A stretch of 64,000 nucleotides of DNA from Mikania micrantha (lineage: Eukaryota; Streptophyta; Magnoliopsida; Asterales; Asteraceae). The stretch covers positions 70,385,139 through 70,449,138 of the forward strand of contig CM018680.1 in the NCBI GenBank assembly GCA_009363875.1. Direction: 5' to 3'. Made by a program: the position numbers and the translations under genes. The first letter of the stretch is position 1. Each line of letters opens with the position of its first letter. The notes under the pieces are model-generated. The model was not told the DNA's origin and did not search any database. It worked only from the letters and a program-made list of their open reading frames with translations. Of the stretch, positions 44,886 through 55,547 are shown in pieces.

Positions 44886-45990
44886 ACTTCCGAAGCATCT
44901 TCTGAAGACATCTCCTTTCTTCTGATGAGTGAAGCTTCTTCCGAAATTTAATTACTATTGCTTCCGAGAGTTACTTCCAAAGAGCAGAGGTATTATTGGT
45001 ATGTAAAGAAGTTAGCTTCTTAAGTGCTAATTTATGATGTCCAAGTGCTAATGCATCTATAAATCAGTACTTATGAAGTTAACCAAATATTTCTTAAGTA
45101 AAATCATCTCTTGATATGTAATGTCTTATTTCTAAGTGTTAATTTGGATGATGTCCAAGTGCTAATGCATATTCAAATCAACACTTTAAAATTTGACAAC
45201 ATATAATTTTACTTTTGAAACACATTAGCCTTTGGTTCACTCGTTCAGCTTCATCATTGGAAGTACTTTACTCGTTGGCATGATAGAGTTGAAACTTATA
45301 CATCATCAGAAAATCAAAATAAGTTAATGATGTCTATTCTATAAGTCCAATTGGTGTTCCAGATCTGCTGCATGGAACATATTGCCGGTTAGCAATGATT
45401 GCTTCCGAAGAACACTACTTGTTTTTGAAGACATGGTGGTTTTCACACATCAGTTATCTATAGCATCAGCTTAGGGGAGTTTGATGGATTGAAACTGATG
45501 GCAAGTGTGTTATCAGTGGTTTATCAGTGAAGACTTCGGTTTTATTGATGTGAAGATTTCTTATTCTGCTTTGAAGACTCTTAACTTTCAGATTGTTGGG
45601 ATACGGTTTTCTTTTATCTTTGAGCTAGCATTTGTCATATGTTCATTACAAGGATTGGTTGGAGTCCTACACTTGAACCGACATCCTATATTCTTACATC
45701 TTTTGGGTTGGGATGAAGATTAAGATTACAATCTATATGCTTCCATTCTTGGTGTTGGGGATGAAGATTGAGATTAGTTAATCGTAGGAGGAGCTTAATC
45801 AGAGGGGGAGAAGATAAATGAAGGCCATAGAAGTTCAAGATGGTTGTTTTGGGTTTGAGAAGCGGATAAAGGAAGATTCACTTTGTTTTGCGGTGAAAGA
45901 AACATGAATTGCATCTACACAAGTTCAATCTTATTATTCATGTTTGTTTCATCATACTTCTGCATTGGCTTACATTCATCTAACCAAATA

Positions 45991-45999
45991 GGGGGAGAC
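45991..45999 (+). promoter_or_regulatory. Element D polypurine tract
   Basis: GGGGGAGAC directly before the 3' LTR. Confidence 0.85.
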
Positions 46000-46570
46000 T
46001 GTTGGGTCTAGAAAAGTCAAGACCAACGGTTAATTTGGATAGATGGAATGTAAACAAGAAGTATTATGTATTTGTTGATTAGGGAGCAACGAGTCACCGC
46101 GAAAGCCACTGAAAAGCTCAAGATTATGAAGACACTCGAGATGACCCGAAGACTTTAGCAAATGATAATATGATTTATTTGTTTATTATTTATTATCATT
46201 TGTTGCACTTTATTTATTTTCTAGGGTTTGGGTCATGTGACATATAAATAGAGGATGTTCTCTATTTTGTCAAAATAACACAGACAAGAGAGTGTGTGAG
46301 GGTGTGCTTCAATGTAATCTTGAGAGAGCTCTCCCCCATGAACTCCATGGATTCTTTATCCATGGAGTTTGAGAGCATGTGAGGGGTAGGTAATGTAATC
46401 TTGTTGACTAATGAATCTTATTTCTTTACATTGTTAGTCGTTACATTACATCTCAGATTCGTTTTTGGTTGTGTTCTTCAACATCTTCAACTATCTTCAA
46501 GACTTTCTCTGTTCTTCAAATGCTTAATCTTCACAAATCGGGTAGGTCCTATTCCGCAACCGTTTTTACA
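46000..46570 (+). repeat. Element D 3' LTR
   Basis: 571 bp. Differences from the 5' LTR are one A/G change near the middle and two changes near its 3' third. It is followed by CATAC. Confidence 0.92.
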
Positions 46571-46575
46571 CATAC

Positions 46576-47987
46576 CCAGTGAAATCTCACTAAATGGGTT
46601 TCTCATGCAAAAAAAAAAGAAATAATACTCAAATAACTCATTTTTCACACAATATTTTTGGAGCCTTTGCATGTAAACACATGAAGAAGCTGTGCTAATA
46701 AAGAAAGTTCAATTCTGCAAAAAAGAGAGTCTTGAAGCAACTGGTAAGGTACATGCTTTGGTTCAAGTTGTGAAAAATAACCTTTTACACAAATGTGCGG
46801 GGTAAGGCTGTATACATCACATCGTGAAGCTATCCAGCCCCTCTCCGCCCCTGTGCAAAGCAGGAGCTTAGTCAAGCACCAGATATGCTCATTTCTGAAA
46901 ATATATTTACATTTTTTAGTTTTTTTTTTTTTTAAATTTTATATGTAAAAACAAGTATGAGTTTTTTGTGTGTTTTTTCATAAGAAACACATGGTTCCCC
47001 CATTCCTTTATTTTTAGGTTCCTCAAATAATCCTCCCTTGCACATAAACGCACGCATACATGCATGTGTGTGTTAGTGTGTATAAAATTAAATCAGGTAA
47101 ATTGTCAAGTGGATATGATAAAAAATCATAAAAACATTAAATACAATATAATAACCAAAAACGATTAAAAAATCACAATAAGATTATCGTTTATACAACG
47201 TAGAGAATATCAACTACTATACAAATGAAAAATACATAAAGCATAAAAATAAGGTCAGATTGGTAAAAGAAAATGAATTTAAGAACAAACTTTTACGTGC
47301 ATATGCGCGAGTATTACTTCATTTTAACTTTATCTAAATTCATTTGAAACAATAATTCTATTTTATATGACCATGAAATAATTTATGATAATTATGATAA
47401 CCATTTATGTTCATGCAAATTAGAGAGCAGGTAAGATAATGGCTGAACATAATACTTTTAACTCGTGATTAAAACTATTGACTTACAATAAAATCTTGAC
47501 CTAAAACATGATAAATGGATAGATTTTAAATTAGTGTACTTTGGATTGAAATGGGTAACAATATGACATTGAATGAGTTGAGTTGGGTAGCTTGATTTTA
47601 AATTGCACGATGCGATCCGATGCGTTTGGTTAGAAAATCTTATGCACGATGCGAGCGCATCATGTATATGATGCGGCCTTTATTAAAAATTACTAAAAAA
47701 ACAATAATACATAACAATTTGTATATTCTTAATACTTATACATGAAACCTTTATTATAAAACATACATAAACATACTAAAAAACATACAAAAAAAACTAT
47801 ATGTGTAACAAATTAAGCTCTATAACAAAAATTATAATAAAAAAAACAATAAAATGAGGAAATGAGGAAAAACCAAAAAAAAAAAATAGAGTATATCACT
47901 GTTGTTCTGCAGTCTGCCACCATCAAATTAAAAATTAATTTTTTTTGGGACCTGTTAAGGAGACGTCAGACTGGTTCAACATACACC
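46576..47987. other. Intergenic; one SINE-like fragment, otherwise nothing seen
   Basis: AT-rich. The stretch 46735-46885 contains GTGCGGGGTAAGGCTGTATAC and CAAAGCAGGAGCTTAG, which resemble a widespread plant retroposon sequence, but no A/B boxes or target duplications were confirmed. A GCACGATGCGA word repeats near 47.6 kb. No gene was found. Confidence 0.4.
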
Positions 47988-48545
47988 ATCCATACGACTC
48001 GTATGGGCCTATACGGGTCGTATGGATATTTTATTTTCGACAAAAACTGGCACATCAAATCACGTTTATGACACGCACCTATACTTCCCGTATGGGGCCA
48101 TACGGCCCGTATGGATCTTAATTTTGTTGGAGATCAGAGGGAATTTTGGAAACAAAACAGAAAATAAACTCAAGAAAAATTGCAGTCAAAGGCTTTTCAC
48201 TTACAGTAATGAATACAAAGATATGAAAGGAAAGTTCAAGTACAAAAGCATTACAACCTACTGCTACTTAAATAATAAAGAAAACAAACAGAAAGCCTAT
48301 AAACTAGCTCTTATTCCAACTTTTCAGAACTAATCAAATGTCTACTTCTGATTAATGCTTGTGGGCCCCAAATTCCTGGAGGAGGTCACTTCTGTATGGG
48401 TGATCAAAAACTTTTTATAACCATACGGGTTGTATAGCGTCATACGACCCGTATGTACTTTTCAACCGTCAGAGAAAATCTGACAAAAGCTGAAAAAATA
48501 TGACACCCATACGACCCGTATATGGTCATACGACCACGTATGAGA
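47988..48545. repeat. Four paired CATACG-N3-CGTATG palindromes
   Basis: Pairs of near-palindromes of the form CATACGGGxCGTATG, separated by 3-6 bp, occur at about 47990-48025, 48083-48116, 48420-48455 and 48507-48543. The spacing inside each pair is conserved, and the sequence between pairs is not. Confidence 0.75.
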
Positions 48546-49241
48546 CTAGGTGGTGTTAACTGATCCATAAAAGGTGTCCAAATAACGATCCCCTTTTTTT
48601 TTTTAGTTTTACCACTGCAACACCTCATCTTTCAACCAATCACCCATATCATCCCACTCAACACTCGCTATTAGGTCACGGGTCAGGAAAAAACAACGAA
48701 TGGGACGATTCTTACCAAGTTTTTTTTTTTTTAATTTCTAACATGTCAAACATATACATATAAAAAGAGGGAAAATAACTTGCAAAAGGAGGCCGGAGTG
48801 ATTGTCTTTAGAAGGTTATTCAAAAAGCTCATGTTGCTTGCTTGTAAAAAGCTCGGTTGTAAACAAGCCTAGCAAAAGTCATAATTGGCTGTTTTAAATT
48901 AAATATAATACATACTAGATTAGAAACCCATGTGTTGGGTTGAATAAATCTAACATATTACATACTATGAACAACAATTTTTATAAAGATTTATATATTG
49001 GATTTATAATCTATTGGTGAAATAAGAAATACGAATATCTAAAAATTATAAATAATAAATACAAATAACTATTTCATAATTATAATATTATATTTTATGA
49101 TAACATATAATTGAAATCTTATTATAGTCTATTAAGTTTTAGTAAATTATTAGAATAAGAAATATATTTTTTAACATTTAATAATATAATTTCATTAATA
49201 AAAATTATTAGTATTTATTTGGAGAGTAATGGGAAAAAAAT
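48546..49241. other. 3' flank of the tandem kinase gene, no other feature
   Basis: AT-rich sequence following the kinase gene's last predicted stop on the minus strand. A polyadenylation region would lie here. Nothing else was recognised. Confidence 0.4.
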
Positions 49242-49349
49242 TCAGATTTCACTAGAACATGAAAGTAGAATTACAAGGATACGTTCGGTCCTCCATATGT
49301 CAGTGATGCTAACATCGGCATCTGATAAAAGCCAGTAGTCTGCATCACT
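49242..49349 (-). CDS. Tandem kinase gene, predicted terminal exon
   Basis: Preceded by a good acceptor (GGTCTTTGCAG) and in phase with the previous donor. It encodes 35 residues beginning SDADYWLLSDADVSITD and then a TGA. No domain was recognised. If the donor at 49861 is not used, the frame would run on to a stop at 49793 instead. Confidence 0.45.
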   Translation of the reverse strand, partial: SDADYWLLSDADVSITDIWRTERILVILLSCSSEI

Positions 49350-49434
49350 CTGCAAAGACCAATGTAACACTTAGTAAACTCAAATTCTTCATGCAAAATA
49401 TTGGTATGAATCACCAAACTTCAAAGGACATTTA

Positions 49435-49530
49435 TCCTAATGATACTAAGATGATGTTAAGGTGCTTCTCTCTAAAAAGGTTGAGGGTTCAAGTCTCATA
49501 GCAAACAAAAAAGACAAAAAGAAATTGTTG
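49435..49530 (+). mobile_element. Possible tRNA-derived SINE in the last intron
   Basis: GATGTTAAGGTGC resembles an A box and GGGTTCAAGTCTC a B box, followed by an A-rich tail. No target duplication was confirmed. Confidence 0.3.
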
Positions 49531-49861
49531 ATATCAAAACCATTGAAACCGCAAAACACATTACCGGTTCAGCTGATTTGAATTTTATATGGCCCGCCCA
49601 TGGTTACCTGTTTGGTTTGTCGTTTAGTCATTTACCGAAAACATAGTTATTGGTTTGACCCCAAATATTCTGTGTTAACCGTTTGTCGTTTATTTATATA
49701 GAATTAAAAATAAACTATTTGTTTACTTACAACTCATTTTAACTTGAAATAAGTTGATGCTTATAAAAACAACCCATTTAGACCCAAATTGATTAAGCAT
49801 AGAACCCATCCTGACCCGTTACCCAACCCAACCCGCCCATTTTGCCTGGCATAAGTCTTAC

Positions 49862-50827
49862 ATGAAATTGTAATGCGATCTCAAGTTCTTTAATGATGCT
49901 TTCCATCGTTGGACGCTCAACAGCTTTTCCCAAACACTTGGACGCAATTCTCAAAAATGTTTTCAAAGAATCTATATTGGGTCCTCCATTTGAAGAGAAC
50001 TTGTCTTCATCATTTTCTTCCTTTAGCTTTGGATCCATTAGGCTCTCTATGGTTCCATCATTGATGCACCGACGTGCAATTGTTGCAAGCCCTTTGTCAT
50101 CTTTTCCTGTGTAAACTGAATCATAGGCCAACCTCCAACAAAAAATTTCAAAAAGAACCACTCCAAAAGAGTAAATATCTGTTTCTCTACTAAATTCGCC
50201 ACTTTCTTCATATTCTGGATCCTCGTACACTTTCATGTGTACCTCTTTATTTGTTGGGTTTAACTTGGAGATCCCAAAGTACGCAATCTTCGCTTCCAAG
50301 TTCTTGTCTAATAGAATGTTTTCACTTCTAATGTCACCATGCACGTTGTTCATCTTAGTGTGAAGATGATTGAGCCCAAATGCAATCCTAAGGCACAAGT
50401 TTAGGCGTTGGGTCCAACTAAAACTTTTCATGGTATCAACGTTTTTCAAATAGTCGTCGAGACTTCTCTTAGAGGCATGCTCATAGACAAGGATCAGTTC
50501 ATCAGCTTCGTCACAAAAGCCAAGGAGAGAGACTATATTAGGATGCTTATAACTAGTACGCATCTCAAGTTCTGAAAAGAATTCTTCTTTTCCTTGCACA
50601 CCAATTCTACTAGTGATACGTTTTACTGCTACGGCAATGCGTTCGTTGGATGGTTCACCATTATTTTTCCCTTTTGTTTCCAACAAACTATTGTTGCCAA
50701 AATGTTTAAGTTCAGCTTTGTACACCTCCCCATTCATGTCTAAACCAATGCAGTTTATTTCAGCAAAGTTCTCGGTAGCCAACACTATATCACTGAGTAA
50801 AAACCTCGAGATTACCATGGAATCACC
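49862..50827 (-). CDS. Tandem kinase gene exon: degenerate third kinase domain
   Basis: 322 codons starting GDSMVISRFLLSDIVLATEN. It retains the ATP-binding lysine (VAVKRI) and the alpha-C region (ELEMRTSYKHPNIVSLLGF). The glycine loop is degraded (GLDMNGEVYKA), HRD is HGD with the following lysine changed (HGDIRSENILL), and DFG is YFG. It also has EDPEYEESGEF at the P+1 region. Losing the metal-binding Asp of DFG predicts a pseudokinase. A GTAAGA donor follows ALQFH at 49862. Confidence 0.8.
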
Positions 50828-51040
50828 CTATGACATTGAGTGTTAAAAGTGAATGTGAATTTTATGCATGCTAGTAAGGATGATAATGAATGCCCCATGT
50901 GTGGTGCACACATATAATGTATATATGTGTGGCCATCAAGTGGCCCAAGTAAAATTGCACTAATTTTAACGTTATTGTACTTATTATATGAAAATAACGT
51001 TAAAAGTATTGGGATGATTAACTTCAAACGACAACTATGA

Positions 51041-51160
51041 GTCGGGGACTCCTTCGGAGCAGCCTCTCTATCCCAACTGGGATAGGGGTAAGGTTTGTGT
51101 CCATCCTTCCCCCCCAGACCCCCTACTGAAAAGTGGGAATATACTGGTTAAGTTTGTTTG
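51041..51160 (+). mobile_element. Au/TS-type SINE fragment
   Basis: Reads CGGAGCAGCCTCTCTATCCC, then GATAGGGGTAAGGTTTGTG, a CCCAGACCCC block and GTGGGAATATACTGG, the order typical of the widespread plant Au/TS SINE body. The 5' part is truncated or diverged and no target duplication is clear. Confidence 0.55.
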
Positions 51161-51422
51161 TAAAGATGATAATGAGATAAAAAGAGAATTGTCCATCAAT
51201 CTTTGTTCACGCCTTTTTTAAAATTGCAACACACACATATATGTATTGTGTGGTACATGTTTGGGTTAATGTAATAAGGATCTTAATGTAAAAAGTATAG
51301 ACATGATTTTTCTTTTTAATCTAATACAAAATTGATACAACTCGAGTTGCAATGTTGCATCAGCATTTTACCTTTTGGGTGGAGATTGATTTCCTTTTTA
51401 AAAAAAACTTTTTAATGAGCAA

Positions 51423-52087
51423 TAGGGCTGTAAACGAACTAAACGTTCAACGAACAGTTCGTGAACCGTTCAGCGGTCTTTTATATTAGTTTGTTTAATA
51501 AATGAACGAACATGAACAAGAAATTTCGTTCATTTAGTTAAATGAACGAACATAAACAGAGATCATGTTCGTTCATTTGTGTTTGTGAACATTCGGTAAA
51601 GTGTTCGTTTACGATCATTTGTTATGTTTATTCGTTAAATGTGCCGTACATTCTAATTTTTTTTATTTTTAGTTACATACCTTAACATTTAAACTATAAA
51701 TCTAGTCATTTAAAATTTGTATCTTGTTAAAAACATATTAATTTGAAACTAAGATATATGAAACATTAGTTTAAGTTAATTTCAATTACGATTATCATTT
51801 ATAACTTTTGCTTTACTTTAAGATAATTATTTTTTGTTTTTTATATCAAGTGTTTAACTTTATATTTATGTAAGATGAATATATTTAATACTTGATATTG
51901 AAAATATTGATTTTTATTTTTTAAATAATATATGTTCATTTGCGTTCGTGAACAAGTTGAATTCCTTGATGAACGAACACAAACAAGAATTTTCATTCGG
52001 TTAGTGTTTGTGAACCGTTCGTGGACAAGTTAAAAGTCAAACGAACAAACACGAACAAGGGCTCGTTCGTGTTCGTTTACAACCATA
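51423..52087. mobile_element. hAT-type non-autonomous element in a kinase intron
   Basis: 665 bp with ends TAGGGCTGTAAACGAAC and GTTCGTTTACAACCATA (inverted, two mismatches in 14). The target duplication is ATGAGCAA (51415-51422) / ATGAGCAT (52088-52095). Both arms are rich in GTTCGTTCA/GAACGAAC words around an AT-rich core. The TAGGG-TGTAAACG end is typical of a common plant hAT MITE group. Confidence 0.8.
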
Positions 52088-52161
52088 ATGAGCATGGTGA
52101 GTTTAATAGGTCAATGATATGGAAAAAATAAGTTGTATTTTCTTTAAAATATTTGACCTAC

Positions 52162-53145
52162 TTGCAAGTTCAATGCCTTTTGAAGTTCCGTAATAACGAC
52201 TTCCATTGTCGGACGCTTGGCTTGAGTCTCAGCCAAACATTGATATGCGATTTTCGAAAATGTGTCGAACGAAGCTTGATTAGGTCCTCTGTTCAAAGTA
52301 AAAATGCGATCATCATCTTCTTGTATCATTTCAGGATCTATCAATTCCTTTAACGTTCCCTCGTTGAAGCGTCTCCTTGCAATGGGTGCAAGGCCCATGT
52401 GACTTTCACAAGTGTACCTTGGATCATAGGCCAAACTTCCAGAGAGGACCTCAAATAAAACTACTCCAAATGAGTAAACATCTGATTCCCTTTTGTACTT
52501 GGATGTAGTCAAATATTCTGGATCCATATACATATCTGTGCCTGCAATATTTTTTGAATAGAAAGTGGTAGCTTGTTGCTCCTTAGGATGAAATTTAGAG
52601 AGACCAAAGTCAGTAACCTTAGCCTTCAGATTTTCATATAACAAGATGTTCTCACTCTTTATATCTCGATGTATTATCATGTTGGTGTGAAGGTAATTAA
52701 TTCCATGTGCAATATCAAGGCAAATTTGTAATCTTTGTGCCCAAGTAAGATTAATTTTCTTGCCACTGCTTCTCAAGTAATCACTAAGGCTTCCATTAAA
52801 AGCATAATCAAAGACAAGAATCATTTCATGAGCTTCTCTAGAAAAGCCAAGAAGAGAGACTATATTTGGATGCTGACAACTAGTAAGCAATTCAATTTCT
52901 GTTGAAAATCCTTGTTTGCCTTGCTCATCTGCTCTTTTAAAAAGGCGTTTTATAGCTACAGTTTTGCTTATCTTAGGCAGTTCATCTTTGGATTTCCCCT
53001 TCTTTGATGACCGACTTTGGATATCTAAAACATCAAGTATTGCTTTGTACACTGCACCATACCCGCCACACCCAACATAGCATGCTTCGTCAAAATTATT
53101 TGTGGCTAGTCTTATTTCGCTTAGCGAGATCTTCAAAAACTCTAT
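52162..53145 (-). CDS. Tandem kinase gene exon: canonical kinase domain
   Basis: 328 codons starting IEFLKISLSEIRLATNNF. All catalytic elements are visible: glycine loop GCGGYGAVYKA, VAIKRL lysine, TEIELLTSCQHPNIVSLLGF, catalytic loop HRDIKSENILL, DFGLSK, MDPEYL and SDVYSFGVVLFEVLSG. Probably an active Ser/Thr kinase. It follows the 16-residue linker exon in phase 0, and a GTAGGT donor follows ALNLQ. No membrane segment is visible, so it is probably cytoplasmic. Confidence 0.88.
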
Positions 53146-53931
53146 CTACAAATTAGGCGTTAAGTGAGAATGGCAATATTAGAGCTTGTATATTATGCTA
53201 GCAAAGATGATAAATTAGAAAGAAAACTGGATCTTCATACTATGTTCATCCCTATGTAGTATCACAAGAATATATAGATGGCAACTGAAAATAAAAACTA
53301 TTATGTTTAAGTTTATAATAAATATTATAGAATGAGTGCATTTTAGACTTTCAAATAAAAAAGGTAAGATATAGTTTATTCCAAATATATGCACACACAT
53401 GTATATAAAATGTGCGTATAAAGAATTATAAACTTAAAAAAAAAAAAATAGCAAACTCCCAGATAGTTTGTCAAAACATGTACTTCAAACTGAAAACGCT
53501 ATTGAACAGATTTAAATAGTTTGAAAGGATGATACATTTTGGTTTGAAAAGAAAATGCCGCATAACCACATATTTCTAAAATAGTGTAGTTCTGAAATGT
53601 GTGGAGAAAGTTGAAGGTTCTTATTATTTATTGGTACTGAAAATGTGGCTGTCACAAAAAATAAAAAAATAAAAAAACAAGATCATCAATTTTCAACATC
53701 ACATCATTTTTGGTTTAGTCTTGTTTGGTATGGGGCTTTTCTATTTATCCTTTTCCATGCCTTTTTTTGTTCAAAAAAATAACTTAGTTCAGTTATAAAA
53801 TTTTAAAATCCAGAAACTTTAAACAAACCCAAAAAAAACCAAATTTAATTGATTGTGCTAATTGTGATATAGTGAAAATTCAAATTTTTTTTACCATAAT
53901 TACCTCAAACTAAGTAAAAGAGAGTAATTAC

Positions 53932-53979
53932 CTCCACGATGTTGGATGGCGTACCTGCATCCACAGCTATTGAGTGTTC
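53932..53979 (-). CDS. Tandem kinase gene linker micro-exon (48 bp)
   Basis: Exactly 16 codons, EHSIAVDAGTPSNIVE, between acceptor AATGAAG and donor GTAATT, phase 0 on both sides. It links the first and second kinase domains of the model. It is too short for ORF prediction, and its support is frame and splice-site consistency. Confidence 0.6.
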
Positions 53980-54069
53980 CTTCATTACAAATTACACCAT
54001 GAAAAATAAATTCGTAAACATAAAAGTAATAATGAGGAAAAGGATGAAAAAACAAAACAACGGGCTTAC

Positions 54070-54873
54070 AAGATTTGCATGTTTCGATTGAAGTTCCAAC
54101 ACGTCCTCAAGTTCTTTGACAATCTGATCCATAGTTGGACGTTGCAAAAGATGTTGTTTCAAGCACTTGTTAGCTATGCTAGTGAAGAGTGCCAATGATT
54201 GTGCATCCATTTGTTTCCTTAACTCAGAATCAATGATCTGATCTAGTTCCTCCTGAACACCTTCATTTGTAATAATTGGTTTCCTCCCAAAAAGTACTTC
54301 AAGCAATAACACACCAAAAGAGTAAACGTCATATTTGGGTGTCATGTTGTTGGTATCAAAGTAGCGAGAGAAGAGAAGGCGGTGCCTCAAACTTTGAGGA
54401 TATGTTGTGGAGAGTTCAAAACCATATATTTTGGGTTCCCAATCTTTATCTAGAAATATTTTAGAGCTGCTAATATCACAATGTATGACATCATAATGGA
54501 TGTAATCCAATGCATGTGCAACACCTAAACATATTTGAAGTCTTTGGGACCATGTGAGAGTTGGATCACTTAGATGTTGGTAAAGAGTTCCGTGAATTGA
54601 TTGCTCGTAAATGATGATCTTTTCATTATTCTCATCAAAATGCATAAAAACAGAGGCGATATTTTTATGTTTGAGACTCTTGAGCATTGAGATCTCCATT
54701 TGCAACTCTTCTCCTTTTCCATACTTACAATCAAACCTTCGTATGGCAGCATTCATTGAATTCCCCAACGGCAAAAGTTGTCCTTTGTAAACCTTCCCTA
54801 ATGCACCTTCCGCAATGAGATATTCATCAGAGAAGTTGCTGGTGGCAGATAATATATCTTCAAGCTTGCATCT
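54070..54873 (-). CDS. Tandem kinase gene exon: pseudokinase domain
   Basis: 268 codons from acceptor ACTTAG, opening RCKLEDILSATSNFSDEYL. The glycine loop is AEGALGKVYKG. The ATP lysine is replaced (NAAIRRFD), HRD is HCD with later catalytic-loop residues lost (HCDISSSKIFL), and DFG is YGF. The fold residues remain (EISMLKSLKHKNIAS, YDVYSFGVLLLEVLFG, RPTMDQIVKELEDVLEL). Loss of both lysine and DFG Asp predicts no catalysis, so the role is likely regulatory or in scaffolding. A GTAAGC donor follows KHANL. Confidence 0.82.
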
Positions 54874-55090
54874 CTAAGTACATTGAAGAGTAAAATAATG
54901 AATAAAAAGAAGTATTAGAAGTTACATACCTATGGAAAATAAACATCAATATCACATAAATTATAAAATAATGAAGATATCGTATTAAATACACTTTTAA
55001 TAAACACTTTAATCTAATGAATTAGTCATCCTGTTAGAATCTTAAGCACGAAATAGATTAAAGGAAATAGTAACTTAGTAATCCTAATGC
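54874..55090 (-). other. Intron upstream of the pseudokinase exon
   Basis: AT-rich sequence between the G2 3' LTR and the splice acceptor at 54874-54875. No exon was recognised, so intron 1 would contain the whole gypsy nest. Confidence 0.5.
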
Positions 55091-55388
55091 AAGAAGGACA
55101 ATCTCTCCAATTACAAACAAAATTATTATATTTTCTGGATGATTCCAAAAACTAAACATAACCTACTATTAATAATGCATGAATTTCGTAATCACTCTTG
55201 GAATTTGAATGGTGAGAGACTCCCCAAATTCCAACCCCCAAACTATTGCTTGGTTGACCAAGTGGGTCCATCATTCACCAAAAATGGTATTAATTTGCAT
55301 CAATTCGGCCTCATCTGGTCCCTTGACAATCCTTTTCTTTTTCCGTATATAAACTTTAAGTGGAGTTATATCATTACATCCCTCCCAG
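55091..55388 (-). repeat. Gypsy G2 3' LTR, copy 2
   Basis: Matches 10104-10393 at roughly 90%. On the minus strand it begins TGTAATGATATAACTCC and is preceded by the purine tract TGGGAGGGA, which marks it as the 3' LTR. Confidence 0.8.
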
Positions 55389-55396
55389 TAAAATGC

Positions 55397-55540
55397 GTTT
55401 TTTTTTTTTTTTTTTGTTGAATAGCCAAACTATCCTACTTCTAAACTTCTCCCCAATATTCCTCTCTTGCTTGAAATTCAACCCACGACCTCCTTTCTAA
55501 GAGGCAATGCCTCTACCAAGTATGCTAATCCCACATTGGC
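55397..55540 (-). mobile_element. tRNA-derived SINE with perfect target duplication
   Basis: On the minus strand: a GGGATTAGCATACTTGGTAG A-box-like region, a GGTCGTGGGTTGAATTTC B-box-like region about 40 bp later, and an 18-base A tail. It is flanked by AAAATGC at 55390-55396 and 55541-55547. It inserted into the 3' non-coding end of gypsy G2, between pol and the PPT. Confidence 0.8.
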
Positions 55541-55547
55541 AAAATGC

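Larger units (their letters stand above)
43509..46570 (+). mobile_element. Element D: young non-autonomous copia-type LTR element
   Basis: 571-bp LTRs (TGTTGGGTC...GTTTTTACA) differ at only three positions over their full length. The target duplication is CATAC (43504-43508 and 46571-46575), with PBS TGGTATCAGAGC at 44082-44093 and PPT GGGGGAGAC at 45991-45999. The 1.9-kb interior has no gag or pol but carries a GCTTCC tandem array. The near-identical LTRs indicate a very recent insertion (roughly 0.2 My at a commonly assumed rate, an inference), so an autonomous partner was probably active recently. Confidence 0.92.
50828..52161 (-). other. Intron between canonical and third kinase domains
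   Basis: A phase-0 intron with donor GTAGGT after ALNLQ and acceptor TCATAG. It hosts the hAT element at 51423-52087 and the SINE at 51041-51160. The rest is AT-rich. Confidence 0.6.
49242..54873 (-). other. Tandem kinase-pseudokinase gene, 3' part (five exons in window)
   Basis: Gene model on the minus strand: exons 54873-54070, 53979-53932, 53145-52162, 50827-49862 and 49349-49242. Every intron has GT..AG ends and is in phase 0. The joined frame has no stop for 969 codons and ends at TGA 49244-49242. It contains three kinase-type domains (pseudokinase, canonical, degenerate) separated by short linkers. The most 5' exon opens inside a kinase N-lobe, so at least one more exon lies upstream. 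The exon at 10.7-11.7 kb shows what it may look like. The intact frame argues for a functional gene. Introns carry a hAT element (51423-52087) and a SINE (51041-51160). The family is known in plants as multi-kinase FERONIA-like/RLCK proteins; a defence role is only inferred. Confidence 0.75.

Noticed and set aside
55139..55420. 93-aa plus-strand ORF, and its relative at 10219-10449
   Set aside because: Both are antisense frames through the G2 LTRs.
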